Shown here one piece after another: positions 22,038 to 30,454 of a stretch of DNA of 64,000 nucleotides. Source of the DNA: Prescottella subtropica (GTDB taxonomy: Bacteria > Actinomycetota > Actinomycetes > Mycobacteriales > Mycobacteriaceae); assembly GCF_005434945.1 (NCBI RefSeq), contig NZ_SKCH01000018.1:1-64000 (forward strand), read 5' to 3'. The stretch's first letter is position 1; every line of letters begins with the position of its first letter. A program made the translations under genes and the position numbers. The notes beneath the pieces were generated by a model that was given only the letters and a program-made list of their open reading frames with translations, did no database searches and was not told where the DNA came from.

Positions 22038-23399
22038 TTATTGATCGTCACCATGTCCGGTTCCGTTATCCGACGGCGTACGCGTGTCGCCGACGTCACG
22101 ACCGGAAGGGAAACAAATCGCGGATCCGATCCGCCCACTCGACGGAGCTGCTGCCGGAGTCGAGGATCCTGATGTCGATCGGTGAACTGGTCCTGGCCGT
22201 GGCAGGGGCTCGGGGACGCTGGGCTGCGGGCATCGGACCGCGACGAGAGCGGCTCCCGCCAGGACCAGCAGGTAGACGACGACGTACAGGTTCACCAGCA
22301 CATTCCCGCTGATCCAACTGGGCGGCGGAAACAGATACAGTCCGACGAGCACGCCGGTCTCGGGCGATCGGTAGGACCACGATCCCGTGATCCCGAGGAT
22401 CGCGATCACGGCGAGCCACCACCATGCGCGCACGAGCGCGCGATCGATCAGCCACACCAGCAGCGGCACGAACCACACCCAATGGTGGCTCCACGAGAAC
22501 GGCGAGACCACCGCGGCGCTGAGGCCGGCAATCGTGATCGCGAGCAGGCGTTCGCCGCCGCGGTGAAGACGGACCACCACCCACATGCTGGCCGCGACGA
22601 CCGCGGCGGCGCACAGCAGCCACAACCATGTCGGAGCAGGGTGGTCGAGCAACCGAGTCAGCGCACCCTTCAACGATTGGTTCGCGGGGTGTCCGTCGTC
22701 GGCGATGCGGGTCGAGTCGAAGAACGTCCTGGTCCAGTACTGCCACGAATCCTGCGGCAGCACTGCCCAACTGACCGCGATCGTGGCGGCGATCGTGCCG
22801 ACGGCGACCGCCGCGGAACGCCATTGCCGCAATGCGAGGTAGTAGAGCACGAAGTAGGCCGGTGTCAGCTTCACGCCGGCCGCGATGCCCACCCCGATGC
22901 CCTTGATCCTGCTCTGCTCGCCGCGCGAGGTATCCCACAGCACCAGCGCCATCAGCACCAGGTTGATCTGCCCGAAGAACAACGTGGTCCGTACCGGTTC
23001 GAGGAACACGAACCCGCCGGCCAGCAGTACGGACACGGCGGCCACCGTCCCGGTCAGTCGGTAACCGAGTATCCGCCAGCACAACGCCACGATCGCCGCG
23101 AGCAGCACGACGCTGCATCCCATCCAGATGTACTGGTCGATCTCGCCGGGCAGCAGCCCGAACGGAACGAACAACAACGTCGAGAAGGGCGTGTAGGTGT
23201 AGAGCAGTCCGTGGATGACCGGTGCCGTGTACAACGGCAGACCGGCTACCGCGTGCCGGGCACCGTCACGATAGACGTCGAGGTCCGAGCCACCCATGAA
23301 CAGCCCGACGAACGGCATCCACGGATCGACCGTGACGAACAGCAGGATCACGGCCGCCACCGACACCGCCACGATCGCTGCAAACGCCGGCGCACGCAC
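22038..23399 (-). CDS. GT87/DUF2029-type polyprenol-dependent mannosyltransferase
   Basis: Start GTG 23399 is taken because the membrane part begins there; a longer ATG start at 23525 is possible. The protein is ~453 residues with about ten membrane helices. The first extracytoplasmic loop contains GGSDLDVYRDGARHAVAGLP with the acidic residues expected in GT-C glycosyltransferases. Further marks are LYTYTPFSTLLFVPFGLLP, FFGQINLVLMALVLW, KLTPAYFVLYYLALRQW and FSWSHHWVWFVPL, classic for this family. Such enzymes add mannose from polyprenyl phosphate to envelope glycolipids (PIM/LAM type) at the outer face of the membrane. Its presence here suggests envelope modification by the element. Confidence 0.75.
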   Translation of the reverse strand: MRAPAFAAIVAVSVAAVILLFVTVDPWMPFVGLFMGGSDLDVYRDGARHAVAGLPLYTAPVIHGLLYTYTPFSTLLFVPFGLLPGEIDQYIWMGCSVVLLAAIVALCWRILGYRLTGTVAAVSVLLAGGFVFLEPVRTTLFFGQINLVLMALVLWDTSRGEQSRIKGIGVGIAAGVKLTPAYFVLYYLALRQWRSAAVAVGTIAATIAVSWAVLPQDSWQYWTRTFFDSTRIADDGHPANQSLKGALTRLLDHPAPTWLWLLCAAAVVAASMWVVVRLHRGGERLLAITIAGLSAAVVSPFSWSHHWVWFVPLLVWLIDRALVRAWWWLAVIAILGITGSWSYRSPETGVLVGLYLFPPPSWISGNVLVNLYVVVYLLVLAGAALVAVRCPQPSVPEPLPRPGPVHRSTSGSSTPAAAPSSGRIGSAICFPSGRDVGDTRTPSDNGTGHGDDQ

Positions 23400-23637
23400 A
23401 GTGAGTCGCCGTTCGCCTGCTGGAGGTTCACTTCCCCGGTCAGGTGGATGTAGCTCTCGAACACTTTCCGCCACGACTACGCGCCCCTCCAGATTGCCGC
23501 CCAGCCCAACGCAAAGACGATGCAATCACAAAGTAACGAACAGGCGTGGAGCCTGCCTGCTGCGTTCCTTCTGACCGGGCCGGACCGCTGAACCGCAGAT
23601 CGGCACATCTCGACGGCGCGTGACGTGAGAGACGACA
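23400..23637. other. Intergenic, no gene seen
   Basis: Between the mannosyltransferase start and the arabinanase terminator; no coding frame supported unless the mannosyltransferase starts at 23525. Confidence 0.3.
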
Positions 23638-23679
23638 ATGCGAGGGCCGCCCGGCCCTGCGGCCGAACGACCCTCGCAT
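23638..23679 (-). terminator. Terminator of DUF4185 gene
   Basis: ATGCGAGGG and CCCTCGCAT form the outer stem around an inner GC-rich hairpin (GGCCG...CGGCC), 18 bp past the stop. Confidence 0.7.
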
Positions 23680-23696
23680 CGATCTACGAGAAGTGA

Positions 23697-24995
23697 CTAC
23701 TCGGCGGCTTCCGCCAGGCGAGTCAGCAGCTCCCCGCGGTTCACGCGGGTGTCCTCGATTTCGCCGTGAACAGCGCCCTTGATGTCGTCCCTGCTCACGT
23801 CCGAGTCAGCGTTGTCGGCCAGGACTGCCACCAGATCGTCCTTCGACAGGTTCTGCAACTGCGGGGCGAGGTGCCCTCGGTAGCCCTCCCTGCCCGTGAC
23901 CACGCCGTCGACCACGCCGCCCGTGCGCTCGAGCGTCGCCCCGGAGGTGAGAGCGATCGAGTTCAGGTCAACCTCCCACTGCTTGACGCCGTAGAAGGTG
24001 GTCACCGCCGAGTTGAGCGGGTCACGCGTCCACTGGGACAGCAGCATCTGCGCGCGCCCCAGATGGCTGTAGGGGTGAATCGACGGCGCGTACAGTGCGG
24101 GTGCCGTGAGGTGGGTCACCTGGGGCTTCGGCAGCGTCCACAGACCTTCCGGCCGAGGGGATGTCCGGGTGACGGCACCGATCGCGCCATCGCAGTAGGA
24201 CAGCACGACTCGCCCGTCGATGACCTGAGCCGCCAGCTCACCGATCGCGTTCCCAGGAAGGGTCGGCATCAGGATCGGCGTGGTGTGGCCGCCCTGGCGC
24301 CACGCCCACACCCCGGCCGCATCGGCTCCCCAGAACTCGTAGGTCGACCGCGCCCACATCGTGGTCCAGTGCACGCGCATCAGATGGATGCCGCCACCGG
24401 CCCAGCGGCCCTCGTTGGTTCCGTAGATGTACACCCACGGCTCGCCCGGGAACATGATCATCGTGTTGTTCTGGAAGTGGCTCCACTCCCAGCCGTTCGG
24501 GAAGTCGAAGTTCACGTGGTTGCCCTCGATGTCCCACGTGCGATCCCAGTTCTCGGCATGCGGTTCGACCGACGTCCACATGCGAGAGTTCCACGTGGTC
24601 CACGATCCGCCGGGTGACGTCGGCTCCCAGTTCCGCACCCCGAAGCACGTCATCATGTAGCGGCCGTCCGGCAGATGGATGATGTCGTTGGGGATCTGCG
24701 TGACGCCGTCGTCGCCGCCGAAATGCACGTAGGGGATCATCTGCTTCGCGCGGGCTCCGCCGATGCAGTTGTCCCAGACGATGCCGTTCTCGATGTCGGC
24801 GTTGTGCTGCCGCAGTCCGACCGGCGACCGCCAGTCCTGATCACCGTGCCCCTCATCGGGGGTGTCGTTGAAGGTGTCGCCGAAGATCGTGATGGTGTAG
24901 CCGTGGTTGGTCTGGCCGATGAAGCCGAGGTCCGTCGCACGGAATCCGAACCGGGCCGTCTCGTCGTAGGTCAAGATCTTCTTGAAGGTTGCCAA
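23697..24995 (-). CDS. DUF4185 protein, putative endo-D-arabinanase (GH183-type)
   Basis: TTG start at 24995 with AAGGAGG nine bases upstream; 432 residues. The body shows the DUF4185 beta-propeller pattern: GFIGQTNHGYTITIFGDTFN, QDWRSPVGLRQHNADIENGI, LPDGRYMMTCFGVRNWEPTS, PWVYIYGTNEGRWAGGGIHL, and PLNSAVTTFYGV. DUF4185 enzymes of mycobacteria were shown to cut D-arabinan of arabinogalactan and LAM. A C-terminal helical extension (about 375-432) is extra. No signal peptide is visible, so export would need another route, possibly the T4SS. Target: the host-type cell wall; inferred role is envelope remodelling during transfer. Confidence 0.7.
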   Translation of the reverse strand: MATFKKILTYDETARFGFRATDLGFIGQTNHGYTITIFGDTFNDTPDEGHGDQDWRSPVGLRQHNADIENGIVWDNCIGGARAKQMIPYVHFGGDDGVTQIPNDIIHLPDGRYMMTCFGVRNWEPTSPGGSWTTWNSRMWTSVEPHAENWDRTWDIEGNHVNFDFPNGWEWSHFQNNTMIMFPGEPWVYIYGTNEGRWAGGGIHLMRVHWTTMWARSTYEFWGADAAGVWAWRQGGHTTPILMPTLPGNAIGELAAQVIDGRVVLSYCDGAIGAVTRTSPRPEGLWTLPKPQVTHLTAPALYAPSIHPYSHLGRAQMLLSQWTRDPLNSAVTTFYGVKQWEVDLNSIALTSGATLERTGGVVDGVVTGREGYRGHLAPQLQNLSKDDLVAVLADNADSDVSRDDIKGAVHGEIEDTRVNRGELLTRLAEAAE

Positions 24996-25104
24996 CGTCG
25001 TTCCTCCTTGCAGTTCACAGATCTGGGACAGATACGAACTCACCCGCAGGACAGGATGGTGACGGAAACGAATCACTACCGACCCTGGTGGTGATCAACA
25101 CCGA

Positions 25105-25428
25105 CTATGCCAGACAGAAGCGACATCTGTTGGGAATCAAACCTTTCGGCGATTCTTCGCGAGTGGCAGCCGCAACGCGCACCTTCCCCTTGCCGTAGTC
25201 ACGTTCATAGCCACAGACTTTCGGCAAAACATCGACCACGGTCAGGCCCGAGATCAGCTCCTCGACGCCTGGTACCGATACGGAGAAGTCATCGAGGATC
25301 GCCGACGGCGCTGTAGGTGCTGTAGGTGCCCCGCTCTCACTCGAGGCGGTCTCGTTGGCCACGACGACACCGAGAGGGACCAGCGCCGCGACGGCGGCGA
25401 CCAGGGTTCCTCGTTTGAACATGTTCAT
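25105..25428 (-). CDS. Small secreted or anchored protein of unknown function
   Basis: 107 residues from ATG 25428, overlapping the stop of the 86-aa gene (TAATG), so translation is coupled. N-terminal segment MNMFKRGTLVAAVAALVPLG is a signal peptide or anchor; the mature part has a Ser/Ala/Pro-rich linker and then three cysteines (KVCGYERDYGKGKVRVAAAT, ending RCRFCLA). Last gene of the cutinase operon. Family unknown; its place suggests a partner of the esterase. Confidence 0.6.
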   Translation of the reverse strand: MNMFKRGTLVAAVAALVPLGVVVANETASSESGAPTAPTAPSAILDDFSVSVPGVEELISGLTVVDVLPKVCGYERDYGKGKVRVAAATREESPKGLIPNRCRFCLA

Positions 25429-25688
25429 TACCACTGCCCGACTGCGGTCGTGTGAGTGGCCTGGAGTCGCATCAGCTGTCGGTCGATGTCGCCGCTGCTC
25501 AATGCTTCTGGGCGGTGGCCGACGTGGAACAGCCCGTCGGTGTGGGGGCAGGCGTACACGGCCAGTCCCTTCTCGCCGTGGTGCCGTTTGCGGACGGTTT
25601 TCGCGTCGGAGCGGGCGTGGTAGCCGCGGTGTCCGCACTTCTCACACCAGGTCCAGCGGGCGCTGGGGTTGTGGGCTCGGGGACTCAT
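25428..25688 (-). CDS. 86-residue zinc-ribbon-like protein
   Basis: ATG 25688 overlaps the cutinase stop (ATGA). The product reads MSPRAHNPSARWTWCEKCGH then RGYHARSDAKTVRKRHHGEK and AVYACPHTDGLFHVGHRPE: a C-x2-C plus C-x2-H/H set consistent with one zinc site, and basic residues between. Small ribbon proteins like this accompany many actinobacterial plasmid genes. Function unknown. Confidence 0.6.
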   Translation of the reverse strand: MSPRAHNPSARWTWCEKCGHRGYHARSDAKTVRKRHHGEKGLAVYACPHTDGLFHVGHRPEALSSGDIDRQLMRLQATHTTAVGQW

Positions 25689-27673
25689 GCGGCACGTCCG
25701 ATCTGGAGGTTGAGCCAGTCCGAGAGCCAGGTGATGGCGTCGCGGCCGGCGTTGTCGACGACGAGGTCGTTGTAGTTGGTGTGGGCCCCGGAGGTGAAGA
25801 AGGTGGCCGCGCCCAATCCTTCGCCGACCAGGGCGGTCAGGTCGTCGATGCCGTCGGACTCGGAGAGCTTGGTCAGCGACGTCGACAGCTTCGGCAGGTC
25901 GAGGGTTTCGGCTTGTGCGGTGATGCTGGTCGAGACGGACTTGACCTGGTTGCCCAGCAGGGTGGGGGATGTTTTGGTGGCCTTGCCGGTGAGCATGTTC
26001 ACCGCCACCGAGGCGAGGTCGATACCGACGGGGATCAGCCGGCCGGTCTCGGCGGCGGCGCCGATCGGGTCGGGCAGCTGCCCGGGCGGGGGAACCAGTT
26101 TCTCGGCTGCGGCCCAGGCGATCTCCTGGATCTCGCCGACGATGTTCGCGAGTCGGATGACGTCGACGTTCGCGAGGATCGACGCGACGAGCGCGGCGAT
26201 CTGGGTGCCGCCGGTGGGGTCGGGGATGATCGCGAGGACCTGCGAGACCCACTTCAGGTCGACCTCAGCGGCCATCTTCACCAGGGGGCTGAACTGGTTG
26301 TTCAGCTCGCCGGCGACCGCGTGCGCGGCGCGGACGTCACCGGCGGCGATCTTCTGCGGCAGCAGGTTCAGGTTGTTCAGGATGCCGGGCATGTCGAGCG
26401 AGGTCACGCCGGTGGCGACGTTGAGGACCTGGTTGACGATCACGGTCGGTTTGAGGACCGACAGCACGCTGGTTGCCGAGGTGAACACGTCCGGCGAGGT
26501 CACGGTGAGCGGCGCAATCTGGCCGCTGACGGTGTCGGCAGCGCGGGTGAGGGTCTGCACTTCCGGTGACGTCGCCGGCAACCGGAGCGGGTCGCCTCCG
26601 GACAGCTTGGTGGCGGTGTTCGCGAGCTTGGTGACCGTATCCAGTGCGCTGGTGAGGTCGGACTCTTGTGCGGTGGTGAGGATGTCGGAGGCGTTGCGTT
26701 CGGCGGTGCCGGCCGGGGCGGCGGCGAGGCGTCCGTTCGCGGCCGGGTTCGCGGCACCGGAGTCGAGCAGGTCCGTCAGGGGGGCGATCGACTTCGCGAT
26801 CGATGTCGCGGTCGTCGCGACCTTCCGGATGTCGACGGTCGGCTCGGCGAGCTGCTGCCCGAGTGCAGCAACGTCCGTCCCGAGTCCTGGCAGGTCCGCG
26901 CCGGTGAAGTCGGAGGTCAGTGCCGTCGCGAGTTGGGTGTTGCCGCCTGCTGTTTCACCGGAGGCGAGTTCGCTGGGGCTCTTGGAGAGGATCGAGCCGA
27001 GTGAGCCGAGCAGCGAGCTCGATCCCTTCTCGATCGAGCAGTAGAGGTCGCCGGGCGAGCAGATCGAGGCGACACGGCCCGACAACGTGCCCATCCCCTG
27101 CGGCCGCGGATCGGCGATACCGGTGCCCGAGGTGCGTGGGCCGACGGTCGCGGCGCCCTTCGTGCCGGCGCCCGGGTCGGCGAGCAGCCCGACCGCGAGG
27201 ACCCGGGAGGCGTCGACCGGACCTTTGCCGTTGCCGATCATCGCGGCGAGATCTCCTGCGGCGTCGGCGCCTTGGGAGTAGCCGGTGATCGTGAACTTCG
27301 TGTTCGCGCACGACGATGCGACTTTCGATAGGACCTTCTCGGACTTCTCGATCGCGTCGGCCTTGCTGTCGGCGTAGGTGTGTCCGTTGTCGAAGGCTCG
27401 GGCCATGTACGGCAGCGTGTAGATCCCCGCGGTGCGGCCGTGTTCGGCCGTCAGTGCGTCGGCGACCGGTTTGAGCATGCCCACCGGCTGGTTCGGGTCG
27501 GCGTCCTCGCTGGTCTCCCAGGTGCCGGGGATGAACAGGTTGAACGTCGCTGTGCAGCTGGTCGGTGCGGCAGCAGCAATCGCGGGGGCGGTCAGGGCGA
27601 CGGACCCACCGGCGACCGTCGCGCTCGCCAGGAGCGCGACTACGCGGCGGGATCTCGGACGTCTGGCTGGCAT
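25685..27673 (-). CDS. Secreted cutinase-family serine esterase with long C-terminal extension
   Basis: 662 residues from ATG 27673 (GAGGTG at correct spacing). Signal peptide with Arg-rich n-region (MPARRPRSRRVVALLASATV to PAIAAAA). Residues ~38-230 form the cutinase fold with nucleophile motif FTITGYSQGADAAGDLA (G-Y-S-Q-G) and a following GVRT-like disulphide region (ASICSPGDLYCS). The remaining ~420 residues are helical repeats of unknown role. Relatives in mycolate bacteria and LysB-type phage enzymes hydrolyse lipid esters. First gene of a three-gene coupled operon. Its upstream region carries the sequence shared with the T4SS and coupling-ATPase operons, so a role in opening the mycolate membrane during mating is a reasonable inference. 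Confidence 0.8.
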   Translation of the reverse strand: MPARRPRSRRVVALLASATVAGGSVALTAPAIAAAAPTSCTATFNLFIPGTWETSEDADPNQPVGMLKPVADALTAEHGRTAGIYTLPYMARAFDNGHTYADSKADAIEKSEKVLSKVASSCANTKFTITGYSQGADAAGDLAAMIGNGKGPVDASRVLAVGLLADPGAGTKGAATVGPRTSGTGIADPRPQGMGTLSGRVASICSPGDLYCSIEKGSSSLLGSLGSILSKSPSELASGETAGGNTQLATALTSDFTGADLPGLGTDVAALGQQLAEPTVDIRKVATTATSIAKSIAPLTDLLDSGAANPAANGRLAAAPAGTAERNASDILTTAQESDLTSALDTVTKLANTATKLSGGDPLRLPATSPEVQTLTRAADTVSGQIAPLTVTSPDVFTSATSVLSVLKPTVIVNQVLNVATGVTSLDMPGILNNLNLLPQKIAAGDVRAAHAVAGELNNQFSPLVKMAAEVDLKWVSQVLAIIPDPTGGTQIAALVASILANVDVIRLANIVGEIQEIAWAAAEKLVPPPGQLPDPIGAAAETGRLIPVGIDLASVAVNMLTGKATKTSPTLLGNQVKSVSTSITAQAETLDLPKLSTSLTKLSESDGIDDLTALVGEGLGAATFFTSGAHTNYNDLVVDNAGRDAITWLSDWLNLQIGRAA

Positions 27674-27820
27674 GGGCACCTCGATTACCGATGGGGACAC
27701 GAGTTCCTACGCTGGCCCATATCCCCGTTTTTCCTCAACAAGGTCCCCCCTTGTTTTCGACACTCGACAGGCGCGTGAACTGCGGAAACGTTGGTGGAAC
27801 GGATTTTCCGTGCCGACGCG
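27674..27820. other. Upstream region of the cutinase operon
   Basis: Contains the conjugation-regulon motif (27725-27753); otherwise no gene. Confidence 0.4.
27725..27753 (-). promoter_or_regulatory. Transfer-regulon motif, site A
   Basis: Minus strand: GGGGGGACC then TTGTTGAGGAAAAACGG. TTGAGG can serve as -35 with CAGCGT 18 bp downstream as -10. The same block occurs at 53221-53250 and 54203-54230, each upstream of a transfer-related gene. Confidence 0.6.
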
Positions 27821-27861
27821 GAGAGGCCCCGCTCATCGCGGTGGCGATGGCGGGGCCTCTC
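27821..27861 (-). terminator. Terminator of the maintenance operon
   Basis: GAGAGGCCCCGC and GCGGGGCCTCTC, perfect 12-bp stem, 14 bp past the stop of the Tpg-like gene. Confidence 0.8.
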
Positions 27862-27874
27862 TTCTGGTGCTGGG

Positions 27875-28669
27875 TCAGATCCAGTTGATGTCGATGCTGT
27901 CGATGGTGTCGAAGTGGAATCCGAACTGGTCGTTGTAGTGGTCGAAGCCCTTGTTTTCGGGGTAGTCGAGGGTGGCGTGGCGTTCGAGGATCGCGACGAC
28001 GCGGGCCTGGTCGTCGTTGGCGAGGGCTGCGGCGAGTTCCTGCGACTCGGCGGCGGTGAACGGGGTGTCGGAGTTCGCGAAGTCGAGTGTGCGGGTGCGG
28101 TAGTCGTAGCCTTCGGTGTCGCCGGCGCGGACGTGGACGAGACCTTTGACTTGGATGACGGCCTTTTTGGGGGTGCCGTCGGTGTTGAGGACGCCGGCGG
28201 TCTTCATGGTGTCTTTCGCCTTCGCGGCCTTGAGTTTCGACTTCGCGTCGTTGCGGAGTTCGTTGGTTTTCCCGGACATGTACTTGCGCACCGACGACGG
28301 GTCCCGGCCGATCTGTTTCGCGACGGCCTTCACCCCACCGAGGCGTTCGATCGCGGCCCGGCGCTGGGCGAGTTCGGCGATCTTCGCGTTCGGGATGCGG
28401 TCCTGCTGCGCCCACCGGCGCAGGGTGCGGTCCGAGGGCTCCTTGGCGCCGGCGTCGATCGCGGCCTGCCGCAGGCCGTCGTTGCCGATCGACTCGCGGG
28501 CCTTCTTGACCGACACGGTCGCGGTCAGCCCGGCCAGCCCGGTCGAGGTCTGCTGCGCTTTCGCGACCCCGGCGACGGCGGCGCCGGCGACGTTGACCTT
28601 CGTGCCGGCGATACCGACCACCTTCTGCGGCACCGACGTCGAGCGTTTCTTCGGCAGATGCAGCGCCAT
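27875..28669 (-). CDS. Tpg-like (terminal-protein-like) DNA-binding protein
   Basis: 264 residues from ATG 28669. A basic N-terminus, then helical region and an HTH stretch GGVKAVAKQIGRDPSSVRKY (about 112-131), followed by a Lys-rich segment and an acidic, aromatic C-terminal domain ending FDTIDSIDINWI. This order (VAxxLGxxxxxVxRYxxG HTH plus acidic domain ending in xxLELDI-like residues) resembles Tpg, the telomere-capping protein of Streptomyces linear replicons. The preceding gene resembles the partner Tap. Whether this replicon is linear is not shown here; similar genes also occur on circular elements. Confidence 0.45.
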   Translation of the reverse strand: MALHLPKKRSTSVPQKVVGIAGTKVNVAGAAVAGVAKAQQTSTGLAGLTATVSVKKARESIGNDGLRQAAIDAGAKEPSDRTLRRWAQQDRIPNAKIAELAQRRAAIERLGGVKAVAKQIGRDPSSVRKYMSGKTNELRNDAKSKLKAAKAKDTMKTAGVLNTDGTPKKAVIQVKGLVHVRAGDTEGYDYRTRTLDFANSDTPFTAAESQELAAALANDDQARVVAILERHATLDYPENKGFDHYNDQFGFHFDTIDSIDINWI

Positions 28670-30454
28670 CTACTCCCCCACCTCCTCGTCGTCCTCGGTG
28701 CTGGTGCTGTGCGCCTGCGTGATCGCGGCCCGCAGCTCGTGCGTGGTCTCCGCGGCGGCGAACTCGCAGATCATCTCGTCGGTCAGCTCGGTGTGCTTCT
28801 CGACGGTCATCTTGCCCAACGCGTCGCTGTCGTCGGCGATCTGCTGGCCGGCGGCGAGCAGGTACACCCACGAGTCGGTGATCGTGGTCAGCGGCCACCG
28901 CCCGGTCTCGCGGGCGATACGCATCGCAACGCGGCGGCCCCGCCAACGGCAGTGCGCGATGATCGCGGCCCGCCACAGCGGCTGGTGGTGGTGCTGCATG
29001 CGGGTCGCGGTCCACATGTCGGGGTTGACCATCCGGCCGATGTAGCCCTTGTAGCAGGCGCCGAGGAACCGTTTCATCGCCGCATCGTCGGACTCGACGG
29101 CGACAGCGCGGGCTTCGCGCAGGACCTTGGCCCACTTGTCCAGGACGCGGCCCTGCTGCGGGTACACCCAGGCTTCGGTGACGTCGAGGTCGTCGACGTC
29201 CAGGCCCATGCCGCCGTCGGCGACCGGTGCGCACAGCCCGTCGAGGCTGACGGTGGTGATCCAGGTCTGTACCGGCTGGTCGTCGCGCATCGCCGGGTGC
29301 GGCAGCGGCAACTTCTCCGGGAGCGCGTACTGCCCGGCGGCGGGCAGGGTGACCCGCCAGATCCCGAACGCCGGCTTGTCGGTGGCGGCCGCGGCGGCCG
29401 CGTCCGCCCCGGTCAGGTACTGCGGGGTGCCGTAGCCGAGGGACAGCATCCCGGCCGAGGCGAGATAGGCGGCGCGCTGGTCGATCGTGACCAGCTCGGC
29501 GATGTCGTCGAGGTCGTCGGAGTCCGGGACCCGCGCCCAGCCTGCGGCGGGCTCGAAATCACCGCGGGGGGCACCGTCGATCACCGGCATCGGGCCGGCG
29601 GTGTCGACGACGAGGCCCTTGCCCGCACGGGTGCGTTCGCGGCGGATCTTGTCCAGGACCACAGCCCCGGTGCGGGCCGGGGTCGGGCCGGGCAGCACCC
29701 CGAGATGCTGCGCGCACCACGCCAGGCGGCGGCCCAGCTCCCGGGCGGCGGGGGCATCGTCGTCGGGCAGGTAGGTGCCGGCCGTCGGGCTGCCGAGCAC
29801 ACCCATGTCCCCGATCCGGTTGCCCCACCCGAAGTCCTTGTTCCAGAACGTCCACACGTACGGCTCGAGGATCACGTCGACCATCTGGGTCGCTTTCCCG
29901 ATCCGGCGGGACAGGTGGATCACGTGCCCGGGGTCGCCGCGCAGCTCCCACCCGGCCGCGATCAGCGGCGGCAGCGTCACCGAGATCGCGTCGTGCAGTT
30001 CGGCGACCGCACGCACCCGCAGCTGCTCGAGGTCGTCGACGTCGTCCTCGCTGCCCGGGTCGATCTCCCACCCGAGGTCGGCGCACGCGTCGACACCGAC
30101 GAGCCACACCTGCGCGGGGCTGCCGAGCGGCTGGAGTGCCGCCCAGCCGATCAGCTTGTCGAGCTTGTCGATCGAGTCGACCGGGCTCGGCCAGAACTTC
30201 CCCGACGGGGTGGAGAACCCGGCCGCGGTCACGATCAGGGCGTGCCCGTCCGCGGCGGTGCCGGCCGGGAGCGTTTCCCACGGCCGCGGGGCGGCGGCCG
30301 TCTCATCGATCGTCTCGTCTGCCTTGAGCGGGGCGGGATCGGTCGTCGTGTCGGCGGCCTCGACCGTGGGGTCGGCGGCCGGTTCGGCAGGGGCGGGGTG
30401 GTCGTCGAGGTCGAACAGGGAGATCTGGTCGGGGGTGGTTGCGGGTTCGGTCAT
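28670..30454 (-). CDS. Tap-like / family-B-polymerase-like replication protein
   Basis: 595 residues; ATG 30454 overlaps the stop of the DUF2637 gene (TGATG). The first ~60 residues are acidic and flexible. Three segments resemble family-B DNA polymerase motifs: VTIDQRAAYLASAGML (motif A position, about 365), KRFLGACYKGYIGRMVNPD (motif B, about 477) and LTTITDSWVYLLAAG (motif C with T-D-S, about 538). Neighbouring Tpg-like gene and partition genes point to replication or telomere-end synthesis, as proposed for Tap proteins. Polymerase activity is a hypothesis; the motif matches are by eye. Confidence 0.4.
   Translation of the reverse strand: MTEPATTPDQISLFDLDDHPAPAEPAADPTVEAADTTTDPAPLKADETIDETAAAPRPWETLPAGTAADGHALIVTAAGFSTPSGKFWPSPVDSIDKLDKLIGWAALQPLGSPAQVWLVGVDACADLGWEIDPGSEDDVDDLEQLRVRAVAELHDAISVTLPPLIAAGWELRGDPGHVIHLSRRIGKATQMVDVILEPYVWTFWNKDFGWGNRIGDMGVLGSPTAGTYLPDDDAPAARELGRRLAWCAQHLGVLPGPTPARTGAVVLDKIRRERTRAGKGLVVDTAGPMPVIDGAPRGDFEPAAGWARVPDSDDLDDIAELVTIDQRAAYLASAGMLSLGYGTPQYLTGADAAAAAATDKPAFGIWRVTLPAAGQYALPEKLPLPHPAMRDDQPVQTWITTVSLDGLCAPVADGGMGLDVDDLDVTEAWVYPQQGRVLDKWAKVLREARAVAVESDDAAMKRFLGACYKGYIGRMVNPDMWTATRMQHHHQPLWRAAIIAHCRWRGRRVAMRIARETGRWPLTTITDSWVYLLAAGQQIADDSDALGKMTVEKHTELTDEMICEFAAAETTHELRAAITQAHSTSTEDDEEVGE

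Noticed and set aside
22182..23453. Long rightward frame opposite the mannosyltransferase gene
   Set aside because: It is the mirror frame of a gene with strong codon bias and encodes a His/Arg/Gln-rich chain without domains.
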